Of a stretch of 16,053 bases of DNA, positions 1 to 7,571 are shown piece after piece (within the stretch, counting starts at the first letter, position 1; the number at the start of each line of letters is the position of its first letter). Source of the stretch: Vicinamibacteria bacterium (lineage in GTDB: Bacteria > Acidobacteriota > Vicinamibacteria > Vicinamibacterales > 2-12-FULL-66-21); the NCBI GenBank assembly GCA_025937075.1, contig JAICSD010000043.1, positions 1 to 16,053 on the forward strand, read 5' to 3'. A model generated the notes under the pieces. That model ran no database searches, was not told the origin of the DNA, and worked only from the letters and a program-made list of their open reading frames with translations. The position numbers and the translations under genes were made by a program.

Positions 1-594
1 CGTGCTGTAGGTCGTGAACGCGCTCCTCCGATCGGGAGCCAGACCGGCGGGGGGCAGTGCGTTCTCGCCAGGGGTGGTGGCGACTTCCACAGGAAAGAGG
101 CGCGCCAGGAACCAGGGATCGTACGAAACGGACTGGTTCACGAAGATCTCTGTCCGCCGCCGCAGTTGCACGGCGAACCCGCCGCTCCCGTAGTAGCTCG
201 CAGAGGATCCGCCCGAAACGGAGGGATAGTACCAACCGGTTGATCCCGCGGCGGCGCCGATCTGCAACCGCCGACGGCGCAAGCCATAACGGAGATCGGC
301 AGAACCCGTCGTGTAGTAGCCGGCCTGTCCGAGTGGAGGAACGTTGCTCGTCGTACCGTCTGCCAGTTGATCGAACGCCTGCGCAATCGAAAGATTCAAT
401 CCGAGTGACTGCCCCTTGGATTGTGTCTGCGCGCCACCGGCGAACAATCCCACGACGTCACCCGCGCCCTGGCCCGGCGACGGTGCGGTCCCCTGCGCCA
501 CCGCCATCGCGGGCACAGCCAGAAATGCGAGCGCCGCCATCGCGCGCCGCACGACCCGTGCGGGGTTCGCGTTGGAGTCGAAGGGCACAGCCAT
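1..594 (-). CDS. Outer-membrane beta-barrel protein, C-terminus cut by window edge
   Basis: The frame is open from an ATG at 594 to the window edge, giving 198 codons with no stop. The start overlaps the stop of the polysaccharide export gene (TGATG), so the two are translationally coupled. The N-terminus is a signal peptide: basic residues up to about residue 17, a hydrophobic run (MAALAFLAVPAMAVA), then an AQ cleavage site near 33-34. The mature part has alternating aromatic and small residues (GYYTTGSADLRYG, STGWYYPSVS, FVNQSVSYDPWF), the pattern of amphipathic outer-membrane strands. Beta-barrel proteins often sit beside Wza-type exporters in exopolysaccharide and PEP-CTERM loci, which suggests a role as outer-membrane partner of the export machinery. 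I cannot assign a named family. The coding call is firm; the barrel call is inferred from the pattern. Confidence 0.75.
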   Translation of the reverse strand, partial: MAVPFDSNANPARVVRRAMAALAFLAVPAMAVAQGTAPSPGQGAGDVVGLFAGGAQTQSKGQSLGLNLSIAQAFDQLADGTTSNVPPLGQAGYYTTGSADLRYGLRRRRLQIGAAAGSTGWYYPSVSGGSSASYYGSGGFAVQLRRRTEIFVNQSVSYDPWFLARLFPVEVATTPGENALPPAGLAPDRRSAFTTYST

Positions 595-1220
595 CAGGGC
601 ACGATGACCGTGTCGCCGGGCTTCAGGGTCATGTTCTGCTCGACGTTCTTGCCCTTGACGACGTCGTTGTAGTTGAACTTGAAGCGCGTTTCGCGCCCGG
701 CTTCGTTCCGCACGATGACGATGTGCTTGGAGTCGGCGTATTCCTGCAGCCCGCCGGCCTCGGCGATCAGCTGCAGCACGTTCAGGTTGCCTGTCAATGG
801 ATAGCTGCCGGCCTTGGTCACCATCCCCGTGAGATAGACCTTGCGGCTGTTGATCTGCTTGACGACGACGCTGGCCGTCGGCTCTTCGAGGAACTTCGAC
901 GCCGCCTTGACGAGCGACTCGCGCAATTGTTCGGGAGTCAGGCCCGCTGCCTGCACCTCATTGATCAACGGAAGCGAAATCAGGCCGTCGGGCCGAACCA
1001 CCGCGTCGGCGGACATCTCCTTGTCGCGCCAGAAGACGATCGTGAGCACGTCATCGGTCCCAATCACGTAACCGGGAGGTAGCGACACACCTCCAGGCTC
1101 GCCATCCCTGGCCGCCGCGGGCGGCTGCTGCTGCGGAACTGGCGACTGGGCGGCCGCGGGCATCGCGAGCGCGGCGCACATCACACACAGAGATATCGAG
1201 CGGACCCATACGTCTTCCAT
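594..1220 (-). CDS. Polysaccharide export protein, Wza/EpsE type (Poly_export + SLBB)
   Basis: This 208-residue periplasmic or outer-membrane protein probably forms the export channel for a surface polysaccharide. Residues 1-24 are a signal peptide ending AMPAAA before Q25. I see no lipobox at the predicted cleavage site, so it may not be a lipoprotein. Residues 50-125 match the Poly_export domain (YVIGTDDVLTI, VRPDGLISLPLI and a GLTPEQLRE helix). Residues 127-175 match one SLBB fold (KVYLTGMVTKAGSYPL, LNVLQLIAEAGGL). The protein ends shortly after a second short beta segment (LKPGDTVIVP), so it is the short form typical of exosortase-linked loci and not full-length Wza. It starts 25 bases after the sigma-54 activator gene, with an AAGG about ten bases before ATG, and its stop overlaps the next gene. 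Family assignment is confident; the exported polymer is unknown. Confidence 0.92.
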   Translation of the reverse strand: MEDVWVRSISLCVMCAALAMPAAAQSPVPQQQPPAAARDGEPGGVSLPPGYVIGTDDVLTIVFWRDKEMSADAVVRPDGLISLPLINEVQAAGLTPEQLRESLVKAASKFLEEPTASVVVKQINSRKVYLTGMVTKAGSYPLTGNLNVLQLIAEAGGLQEYADSKHIVIVRNEAGRETRFKFNYNDVVKGKNVEQNMTLKPGDTVIVP

Positions 1221-1245
1221 TGGCGTACCTTGCTTTCAACCGTGG

Positions 1246-2316
<1,071 letters not shown>

Positions 2317-2324
2317 GTATTTCT

Positions 2325-2441
2325 CCGGGGGCTTTGCCCCGCGGACCCCCTTCACGCGCGCTCGCGGGGCCCCATGATCCCCGCTCGGCGCGCGTGGCTC
2401 ACTCGCGTTGTTCGCTTCGTGGGGGCTTCGCCCGGCCCCCG
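2325..2441 (-). repeat. GC-rich leader repeat, copy A
   Basis: This is a 117-base intergenic element between the PilZ gene and the sigma-54 activator. Read on the minus strand it opens with a GGGGGC..GAAGCCCCC hairpin, continues through GAGCCACGCGCGCCGAGCGG, then GGGGATCATGGGG, and closes with GGGGCAAAGCCCCCGG ten bases before the activator ATG. It aligns by eye with copy C at 14828-14947 over most of its length. The element leaves an AGAAATAC spacer and may supply the GGAG of the ribosome-binding site. Confidence 0.65.
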
Positions 2442-2442
2442 A

Positions 2443-2454
2443 GGTCTAAAGACC
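2443..2454 (-). repeat. Short CTTTAG palindrome after the PilZ gene
   Basis: On the minus strand GGTCTTTAGACC is a small palindrome preceded by GTAGGGCG, about 14 bases after the PilZ stop codon. It belongs to the set of short stem-loops also seen at 3231, 5106, 9179 and 11322. No run of T follows, so I do not call it a Rho-independent terminator. Confidence 0.5.
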
Positions 2455-2468
2455 CGCCCTACAACTGC

Positions 2469-2813
2469 CTACGAACTCGCCTTCTTCAGAAACTCCTCGA
2501 GGCTCTTGCGGCTGCGCTCGTCCATCGAGGTGAACGATGCGGCCAGGCCAGTCGACGGCGTGCGTGTCGACGGCTCCGCGATCCGCTTCACCTGCACCTC
2601 GGGTGCGAACGTGTTGGCCGAGATGCCCGAGCGCAATTGCGCCCGTGTCCCGACGGGCAGCTTGACGTCCGTCCCGAGCAGCGTCCCGCTCATGCTGATG
2701 TCGAGCAGCCGGACGCGCGTGCGCAGCTCCAACCTGCACTCCACGCCCTTGGCCATCGTGGTCCTCGGACTGTGCCGCCGATCCGGCTTCGTCGTTTCGT
2801 TCACGCGTCTCAC
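2469..2813 (-). CDS. PilZ-domain protein with intact c-di-GMP-binding motifs
   Basis: This 114-residue protein consists almost entirely of one PilZ domain. The two motifs that bind cyclic di-GMP are both present: RxxxR at R13-R17 (RRHSPR) and DxSxxG at D38-G43 (DISMSG). The C-terminal half ends in a helix (MDERSRKSLEEFLKKA), as usual for the family. It starts at GTG 2813, overlapping the stop of the preceding PilZ gene as GTGA; a second GTG three codons in is possible. PilZ proteins act as cytoplasmic c-di-GMP receptors that alter motility, polysaccharide synthesis or transcription. The next gene downstream is a sigma-54 activator with no sensory domain, so a PilZ input into that regulator is an attractive but untested idea. 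Confidence 0.9.
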   Translation of the reverse strand: MRRVNETTKPDRRHSPRTTMAKGVECRLELRTRVRLLDISMSGTLLGTDVKLPVGTRAQLRSGISANTFAPEVQVKRIAEPSTRTPSTGLAASFTSMDERSRKSLEEFLKKASS

Positions 2814-3208
2814 GCCTCCGCCGCCGCTTCACCCTCGCCGGCGACGAGCCATCGCTCGATCTGCGCCTGGAGCGCGGGTGTGGCCGAAATGAACTCCACG
2901 CCAATCACGTACGTCTGCTCGCCGTCCGCCGACACTTCGGTTTCGATATGACGCACCCGCACCTGCGTCGAGACATCCTGCCCCTCGGACAAGAACGTGA
3001 GCCGGTGGATCGACTCGAGCGGCAGCGGCACGTGCGAGTGAATGAGCGCGCCACCGCGTCCCACGTTCCTCAGCGGCAACCGCAGCACGGTCTCGAGCGT
3101 GCCCCAGAGGTCGCCGACGATGTCGAAGCGAGGGCGCGTGCGCCTGTCTCCCAGTTTCCGTCTCACGGATCTCCTCGGAGGCGGGACCGGAGAGTCGCGC
3201 CTGCGCAT
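2810..3208 (-). CDS. PilZ-domain protein with altered second motif
   Basis: This 132-residue protein has a basic, proline-containing N-terminus (about 1-27) and a PilZ domain from about residue 20 to 120. RxxxR is present at R23-R27 (DRRTRPRF). The second motif reads NVGRGG (N48-G53), with glycine where the family normally has serine, so c-di-GMP affinity may be reduced. The tail (PALQAQIERWLVAGEGEAAAEA) is a helix ending in a low-complexity acidic stretch. I chose ATG 3208 because the PilZ fold starts just after it. The frame stays open much further upstream, but that part overlaps the preceding gene in another frame and looks like a shadow. The stop overlaps the next PilZ gene by four bases. 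Two unlike PilZ proteins in tandem suggest a divided role, not simple duplication. Confidence 0.85.
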   Translation of the reverse strand: MRRRDSPVPPPRRSVRRKLGDRRTRPRFDIVGDLWGTLETVLRLPLRNVGRGGALIHSHVPLPLESIHRLTFLSEGQDVSTQVRVRHIETEVSADGEQTYVIGVEFISATPALQAQIERWLVAGEGEAAAEA

Positions 3209-3230
3209 CTGTCGCCCTGGCACCCTGTCC

Positions 3231-3248
3231 GCGCAACGAAAGTTGCGC
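3231..3248 (-). repeat. GCGCAAC stem-loop with TTTC loop
   Basis: A perfect 7-bp inverted repeat (GCGCAAC / GTTGCGC) encloses a four-base TTTC loop, ten bases after the TAG stop of the GGDEF-like gene and 22 bases before the PilZ start. GTAG stands directly before it, as in its sister elements. It may stabilise or partly end the upstream message; no T-tract follows. Confidence 0.55.
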
Positions 3249-3258
3249 GCTACGAACC

Positions 3259-4899
3259 CTACGCTGCGGCGATCGGTTCGGCGTCGCGCACGGCCTGCGA
3301 GACCAGCGCTTCCGCTGTCCGGCAATCCGGCGAAAACACCGCATGTCCCAACGTGACGCCGGAGAGGTTGAACCTCGCTGCCGCGTCGGCAAGACGTCGA
3401 CGAAGGCGTCCAACCACACGATGCGATCCCGGCGCGTCGGTGTGCGTCAGCAGCGCCGCCACGCGATGGCCGTTCATCTTCCCCAGCACATCCGACCCGC
3501 GCAGCTCGCGACGCACGGTTTCCTGGAGCTGCAGCACCGTATCCTGCTCCGCCACCTGACGCGGAACGTCGATGACGACGAGCGACAGCCGCAAATCGAA
3601 CCGCCTCGCGCGTTCGAGCTCTTCCTCGATGCGGCGAACGAAGGCCGAGACCACGGGCTGGATGTCCGCAGAGACCGGCTGCTCCGCCAGCGATGGCTCG
3701 GCGCCGACCAGCCACGTCTGCAGCACCCGCGCGGCCACGCGCGTCACCAGCGCCGCGTCCGGCGTGAAGCTCTCGTCCGGCGCGGGGCGCATCTCGAGCG
3801 TCGCCGATACACCCGACGCGATCGGTAACGCACAGACGAATTGATCCGCAGCAAAGAGCCACTCGCCAGGGGCAGCCGCCAACGCCACGGGCTCCGGAGA
3901 AAACCCACCCACGCGCACGAGGCGACGCAGCCGTCCGCGGCGGTTCAGCGTCAAGGCGGCGCTCGCGGCGCTCGTGAGATTGACCAGTTCGCGGACGGCA
4001 TGGACGACGAGCAGCTCGGCGGCCATGTCGGTCTGCGAGAGACGCGATTCGAACAGCTCGCGCGTGCGCTCCCGTCGCCGCGCGCGCAGCGAATCCAACT
4101 GAACGCCCGCGATCCGTCCGAGCACCGGCAGAATCGCATCCCCGTCCTCGGGCACGCTGCCGACGAGCACGAGCACCCATTCGGCGCCCGCCGAGGCCGT
4201 CAGCGGAACGATTGAGACCTCAGCGCTGCCGCCACCCTGATGTCCCCATTCCGGGATCGCGCCGATGCGGCGCATCTCTCCGGTGCCGGCCAGCCAGAGC
4301 GAATTCAGCCGCTGCCCCGCTTCATCGATGTGCGCGGCGGGCAGCGACGTGTGCAGCACGAAATCGCCCGCGAGGTCGCGCTGATAGATCCGCGCATCGA
4401 CGTCGAACCAGACGGCCGCCGCCTGCACGATCGCGTGCGCGAGATCCGTTTCCAGATCTGTCTCGACGAGGTGTCGCAGGAAGCGCAGCGCGGCCAGCAC
4501 GCGACGCGAACGCTGGCGCTCGTCGTTCAGCGTATCCGCCGCCGCGAAATCCGCTTCGACGATCGCGCGCGCCAGGTCCGACCACGGCTCCGCGTCCGTT
4601 CCAAACCCGGCGCTCGTTCGCCGCACGGCCAGAAGGCCCTGCGTGTGGCGCGTCTTCGCCGAACGCCGCAACGGGAAGACTTGATATATGAGTCCCGATC
4701 GATCGACCTGCTCCGGGCGCCCCGATGCGAGCGCATCGAGCAGCGTGCGGCGAACAGCGGGCGACTCCTCGATCAATCGACCCAGCTCCGTTCCCGATTC
4801 GGGATACACGTGCGCCAGCGTCGCGTCGAGGATCTCGACCTCGAGGCCAAACCGGGTCCGTGCCCGCTCGAGCAGCTGCGAGAGCGCTGTTGACACCAT
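3259..4899 (-). CDS. Multidomain signalling protein with GGDEF-like C-terminus lacking the signature motif
   Basis: This is a 546-residue soluble protein without an obvious membrane segment. Residues 1-130 could be a small sensory domain (RARTRFGLEVEILDATLAHVYPE). Residues about 160-280 and 300-400 have the feel of GAF-like folds, which I cannot confirm. Residues 420-545 follow a GGDEF (diguanylate cyclase) layout: helix FVRRIEEELERARRFDLRLS, strand LVVIDV, RGSDVLGKM, then NGHRVAALL (476-484) where GGDEFxxLL should be. The catalytic motif is missing, so cyclase activity is unlikely; a sensor or scaffold role fits better. ATG 4899 is preferred over the GTG at 5052. The 51 extra residues look non-globular, and a sigma-54-like promoter lies inside them at 4972-4987. 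Two PilZ genes follow, suggesting a c-di-GMP-related pathway. Confidence 0.75.
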   Translation of the reverse strand: MVSTALSQLLERARTRFGLEVEILDATLAHVYPESGTELGRLIEESPAVRRTLLDALASGRPEQVDRSGLIYQVFPLRRSAKTRHTQGLLAVRRTSAGFGTDAEPWSDLARAIVEADFAAADTLNDERQRSRRVLAALRFLRHLVETDLETDLAHAIVQAAAVWFDVDARIYQRDLAGDFVLHTSLPAAHIDEAGQRLNSLWLAGTGEMRRIGAIPEWGHQGGGSAEVSIVPLTASAGAEWVLVLVGSVPEDGDAILPVLGRIAGVQLDSLRARRRERTRELFESRLSQTDMAAELLVVHAVRELVNLTSAASAALTLNRRGRLRRLVRVGGFSPEPVALAAAPGEWLFAADQFVCALPIASGVSATLEMRPAPDESFTPDAALVTRVAARVLQTWLVGAEPSLAEQPVSADIQPVVSAFVRRIEEELERARRFDLRLSLVVIDVPRQVAEQDTVLQLQETVRRELRGSDVLGKMNGHRVAALLTHTDAPGSHRVVGRLRRRLADAAARFNLSGVTLGHAVFSPDCRTAEALVSQAVRDAEPIAAA

Positions 4900-4971
4900 C
4901 AGTTCCAGGGAATGCGAAGACGTGCGTTCGGTGCGCGCGGTGGATCTGCGCGTCGATTGCGCAGCCCAAAG

Positions 4972-4987
4972 TGCAAAGGCATCGCCA
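4972..4987 (-). promoter_or_regulatory. Candidate sigma-54 promoter (-24/-12)
   Basis: The minus strand reads TGGCGATGCCTTTGCA. Against the consensus TGGCAC-N5-TTGCW it keeps TGGC, the exact spacing and TTGCA, and misses only the AC after TGGC. Transcription would start near 4961, about 60 bases before the ATG at 4899. The window encodes a sigma-54 activator in the same operon. By chance a match of this quality is expected about once per window of this size, so position and orientation carry the argument. Confidence 0.4.
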
Positions 4988-5027
4988 CTGCGTGGGAGAA
5001 TTTTGTCAGCGAGCAGAATGCCTTTAC

Positions 5028-5055
5028 TCACCGCGTTTACCGCCTGTTTCACCGC
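5028..5055 (-). repeat. Three GCGGTRA heptamers
   Basis: The minus strand carries GCGGTGA (5055-5049), GCGGTAA (5043-5037) and GCGGTGA (5034-5028), starting 12 and 9 bases apart. They lie about 40-70 bases upstream of the sigma-54-like sequence, on the correct side for activator binding. The spacing is irregular, so chance is possible. Confidence 0.3.
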
Positions 5056-5105
5056 GATTCGGGAGTCCCCGCGCGACGCACGCTCGAGGTGTCACCTGAA
5101 ATCGC

Positions 5106-5119
5106 GCGACTAAAGTCGC
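5106..5119 (-). repeat. GCGACTTTAGTCGC palindrome
   Basis: A 14-base palindrome (6-bp stem around TT) with the same CTTTAG centre as the elements at 2443 and 9179. It sits in the intergenic region between the TonB_C gene and the GGDEF-like gene, and unlike the others it does not adjoin a stop codon. Confidence 0.45.
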
Positions 5120-5325
5120 TGATCTGGAGGACTTTTCTCGGCGTCGAACGCCACCTCGCCCGACGTGCGCAACCTAGAAGGGGCCGGTCAGGAGCTCGTA
5201 GGCGAACTCCGCTGCCGCCCGTAAATGCCTGGTGAGCCTCACCATAATCGCTGTCAGCCTTCTCCGGATACCGCGCGGCCGCGTCGAAGAACCCGGTGGT
5301 TCCGGGGGCGCGCCGACCGCAACAG

Positions 5326-6171
5326 TCATCGCGGCTTCAGGACCACCTGAACCACCTTCTCCGAGGGAACCGGGGTGCCGTTCGTCTTTGCCGGCTGATA
5401 GACCCAATCCTTCGCCGCGGCCAGCAGCAGGCGGTCGTAGGAGGGATGAACGGGCGCCGCCATCTCCGCGGAGACCACCTTGCCGTCAGCATCGATGCGC
5501 ACGCGCACCGCACCGCGGAACTCGACGAACTGGCTCGTCGCGTCGGTCGGAATCCAGGGCGGCAGGTTCTCGCGAATCGCGACCGGCGGCGTCACCACGG
5601 GCGGGGTCGCGGGAGCGACAGGCACCGGGGCCTCCGTCGGCTTCGGCTTCGCCGGAAGCGCGCGGCTCAGATCGAGGAAACCCGAGCCGAGCAGCCGAAG
5701 CTCCGCGACGGTCGAATCCTCCCGCACGTCCGGATCGTCGGCGAGCTTCAGCATCTGCTCGAATTCGACGATCGCCGCATCGCGATCCTTCCGTTCGAGC
5801 GCTGCCTTCGCATCGACGTACATCGTCTTCACGAGTGACGGCCCGATGCGGCGTCGCACCTTCGAAAAGAGCTCCTGGATGCGCGGCGAGGCTTCCGAGG
5901 CGTCGGGCCGGTAACCCGGATTCGCGCTGATCAGGTCCTCGACGATGCGTTCGGCTTCGGAGGCGCGTCCGAGCGCGACCAGGCAGAAGACTCGATACTG
6001 CTCGAGCTCAGGCCGTACGTCCGCCCCCTCGGGGCGAGTTACGACAGCGAGCGCGTCCTCGTACGCCGCCGCGGCATAGAGATCCTTCAGGCGCTGCAGT
6101 GTGTCGTCGGCGAACGCTGACGTCGCGGCGATGAAGAGCAACGCGAGTCCAACGACGATGCGACGGGGCAT
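5326..6171 (-). CDS. Secreted repeat protein with C-terminal TonB_C domain
   Basis: This is a 281-residue exported protein. Residues 1-21 are a signal peptide (MPRRIVVGLALLFIAATSAFA). Residues 25-160 are helical pairs resembling tetratricopeptide repeats (LYAAAAYEDALAVV, FCLVALGRASEAERIVEDL, AKAALERKDRDAAIVEFEQML). A proline-rich linker follows (174-196). Residues 218-279 match the TonB C-terminal fold: GAVRVRIDADGKVVSAEM, then AAAKDWVYQPAKTNGTPVP. There is no N-terminal membrane anchor beyond the signal, so this is not a classic TonB; a periplasmic or outer-membrane-associated adaptor is more likely. I chose ATG 6171, four bases after the stop of the PEGA gene, because it puts the signal peptide at the very N-terminus; a frame open ten codons earlier overlaps that gene. 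The two genes are surely co-transcribed. The partner of the TonB_C domain is unknown. Confidence 0.85.
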   Translation of the reverse strand: MPRRIVVGLALLFIAATSAFADDTLQRLKDLYAAAAYEDALAVVTRPEGADVRPELEQYRVFCLVALGRASEAERIVEDLISANPGYRPDASEASPRIQELFSKVRRRIGPSLVKTMYVDAKAALERKDRDAAIVEFEQMLKLADDPDVREDSTVAELRLLGSGFLDLSRALPAKPKPTEAPVPVAPATPPVVTPPVAIRENLPPWIPTDATSQFVEFRGAVRVRIDADGKVVSAEMAAPVHPSYDRLLLAAAKDWVYQPAKTNGTPVPSEKVVQVVLKPR

Positions 6172-6175
6172 GGCC

Positions 6176-7339
6176 CTACGGCTTCCGCAGATCCACGCCA
6201 AGGCGCGCGGTCTGCCCCAGGGTGACGGTCACCGTCTCGCGGCGCTCGCCAAACTCAGGATGACGGAACAGGACTTCGTGCCGTCCGATCGGCCGTGAGA
6301 GGTTTCCGATAGGCGTCTCGCCCACGCGCTGTCCGTCGATGAAGACCTCCGCCCAGGGCGTCGCGTTCAGGCTCATGACGCCGTTCGGAACCTCGATGCG
6401 CGCGACCGTGCTCTTGCCTGCCGTGACCTTCAGCTTGCGCTGGGTCTGGAACCCGAGCGCATCATTCGAGAAATCGATATCGTGATCGCCGGCCGGGAGC
6501 ATGACGCGCTCCAGCTCGGTGCTTCCGATGACCCTGCCGCCTTCGCGCATCTGCAACGTGATGGGCGATGTGACGCTCAGCCAACCCGCAGTCATCACCG
6601 GGGCCTCGGGCGGAGGCGCAATCGCGGAGGAGACGATCAACGAAACGGTCTCGCGCGCCTCGAGCTTGACGCTGCGCTTCACGATGCCGTGCGGGCTCTT
6701 GACGGTGACCTCGTGATCGCCTGGCGCGACTCCTTCGACGGTCATCGGGGAAACGCCACGCTCGATGCCGTCGATGAAAACGGGAAGCTTCGACGGCTCC
6801 GTGTGGATTCGCAGCGCGCCGAGCTGCGCCGCGGCCGTATCGGCGCTGCCGGGCATCTCGACGTGCTGCACGGTGGACGCACCAGAGACAATGGTCGCTT
6901 TGATCGTGCGGGTGTTCTCACCCGAGCCGAGCAGCACGTCGTAAGTGCCTGGCGCGAGCGGCAGCGTCATCGGCGTGCGCCCGACCGTTTTTCCAGCGAT
7001 GACGATGTCGAGGCCCGCCGGAGTGGTGTCCAGACTCAACGAACCGGTGACAGGGCCGCCGGCGCTGCGCTGGTATTCGAGAAGGCCCACGGCGGCGGCG
7101 CCCGCGCTCAAGAGCACGACCGCCACCCACTTGACGATCGTGGCCGCCGCGGTACCTAGGGAAGGCGATGCCACCCTGGCTGTCTCGTGCGGCACTGCCG
7201 CAAGGGGCGCCGGAACGGGATCGGATTCGGACCCGAACGCGTCAAGCCCATCGCGGGTGTCCGCTGCTCCTGCCGCAACGGCCGCGGCGCCGCTACGCTG
7301 CGGCGAGGGCCAGAGACGCGCAATCCTGAGAAGACTCAC
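6176..7339 (-). CDS. Membrane-anchored PEGA-repeat protein
   Basis: This 387-residue protein has an alanine/proline-rich cytoplasmic N-terminus (1-66), one membrane helix (about 68-88, IVKWVAVVLLSAGAAAVGLL) and a large periplasmic part built of PEGA-type beta repeats. The repeats lie at about 99-139 (TTPAGLDIVIAGKTVGRTP), 174-214 (EPSKLPVFIDGIERGVSP), 251-291 (degenerate) and 320-361 (TPWAEVFIDGQRVGETP). PEGA repeats often form the outer tail of serine/threonine kinases or surface-layer proteins; here there is no kinase domain. I chose GTG 7339 because AGGAG lies eight bases upstream. A GTG at 7396 would add 19 residues with no better support. The TonB_C-domain gene follows after four bases. 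A role in the cell envelope is likely; the ligand is unknown. Confidence 0.85.
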   Translation of the reverse strand: MSLLRIARLWPSPQRSGAAAVAAGAADTRDGLDAFGSESDPVPAPLAAVPHETARVASPSLGTAAATIVKWVAVVLLSAGAAAVGLLEYQRSAGGPVTGSLSLDTTPAGLDIVIAGKTVGRTPMTLPLAPGTYDVLLGSGENTRTIKATIVSGASTVQHVEMPGSADTAAAQLGALRIHTEPSKLPVFIDGIERGVSPMTVEGVAPGDHEVTVKSPHGIVKRSVKLEARETVSLIVSSAIAPPPEAPVMTAGWLSVTSPITLQMREGGRVIGSTELERVMLPAGDHDIDFSNDALGFQTQRKLKVTAGKSTVARIEVPNGVMSLNATPWAEVFIDGQRVGETPIGNLSRPIGRHEVLFRHPEFGERRETVTVTLGQTARLGVDLRKP

Positions 7340-7449
7340 GCCACTTGCTCCTGTCTTTGCCTCGGTGTCGTCGAGGCATGTGCAGGACAGAGGCACGAGG
7401 GAAGGGCCGCTCTTTACCTCTGAAAGGAAGATTCAGCCGGCGCAAATAG

Positions 7450-7464
7450 GCGAACGCCGTACCA
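7450..7464 (-). promoter_or_regulatory. Possible sigma-54 promoter for the PEGA gene
   Basis: The minus strand reads TGGTACGGCGTTCGC, which keeps the GG and GC dinucleotides at the exact 10-base spacing and most of TGGCACG but has TCGC in place of TTGC. Transcription would start near 7438, about 100 bases before GTG 7339. It is weaker than the site at 4972 and could be chance in high-GC DNA. Confidence 0.25.
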
Positions 7465-7522
7465 ACATGTCTTTGGGCGACTTTTGGCGGGAATTTACCA
7501 GAAGCCTTCCGATGCGGCGAGG

Positions 7523-7554
7523 CTTTTGTCTTCCTAGCGATGAACTTTTGTCTT
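7523..7554. repeat. CTTTTGTCTTC direct repeat
   Basis: Two identical 11-mers (7523-7533 and 7544-7554, plus strand) start 21 bases apart, two DNA turns, just after the stop of the PEP-CTERM gene and 60-90 bases upstream of the possible promoter at 7450-7464. The distance suits an upstream activator site, but a duplicated tract with no function is equally possible. Confidence 0.35.
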
Positions 7555-7571
7555 CGACTCCGCGCGAACGG

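Larger units (their letters stand above)
4900..5325. other. Intergenic region upstream of the GGDEF-like gene
   Basis: I find no convincing gene in these 426 bases. Read on the minus strand they hold a weak hairpin 20 bases after the TonB_C gene stop (5292-5306, 5-bp stem), a GGTGAGCCTCACC palindrome (5231-5243), a CTTTAG palindrome (5106-5119), three GCGGTRA heptamers (5028-5055) and a sigma-54-like -24/-12 sequence (4972-4987). A 23-codon open frame from ATG 5245 to 5174 exists, but nothing beyond its start and stop supports it. If the GTG at 5052 were the real start of the next gene, the last 150 bases would be coding. Confidence 0.6.

Noticed and set aside
57..1082. Long plus-strand open frame (341 codons)
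   Set aside because: It is antisense to the polysaccharide export gene and the beta-barrel gene, has an arginine/serine-rich composition without any fold signature, and is expected from high-GC codon bias.
3209..4180. Upstream extension of the second PilZ gene
   Set aside because: The frame is open, but the extra 324 residues lie over the GGDEF-like gene and are Arg/Gly/Ala-rich without structure.
5174..5245. 23-codon open frame with ATG start
   Set aside because: No ribosome-binding site, no recognisable protein and only chance-level support; left as intergenic.
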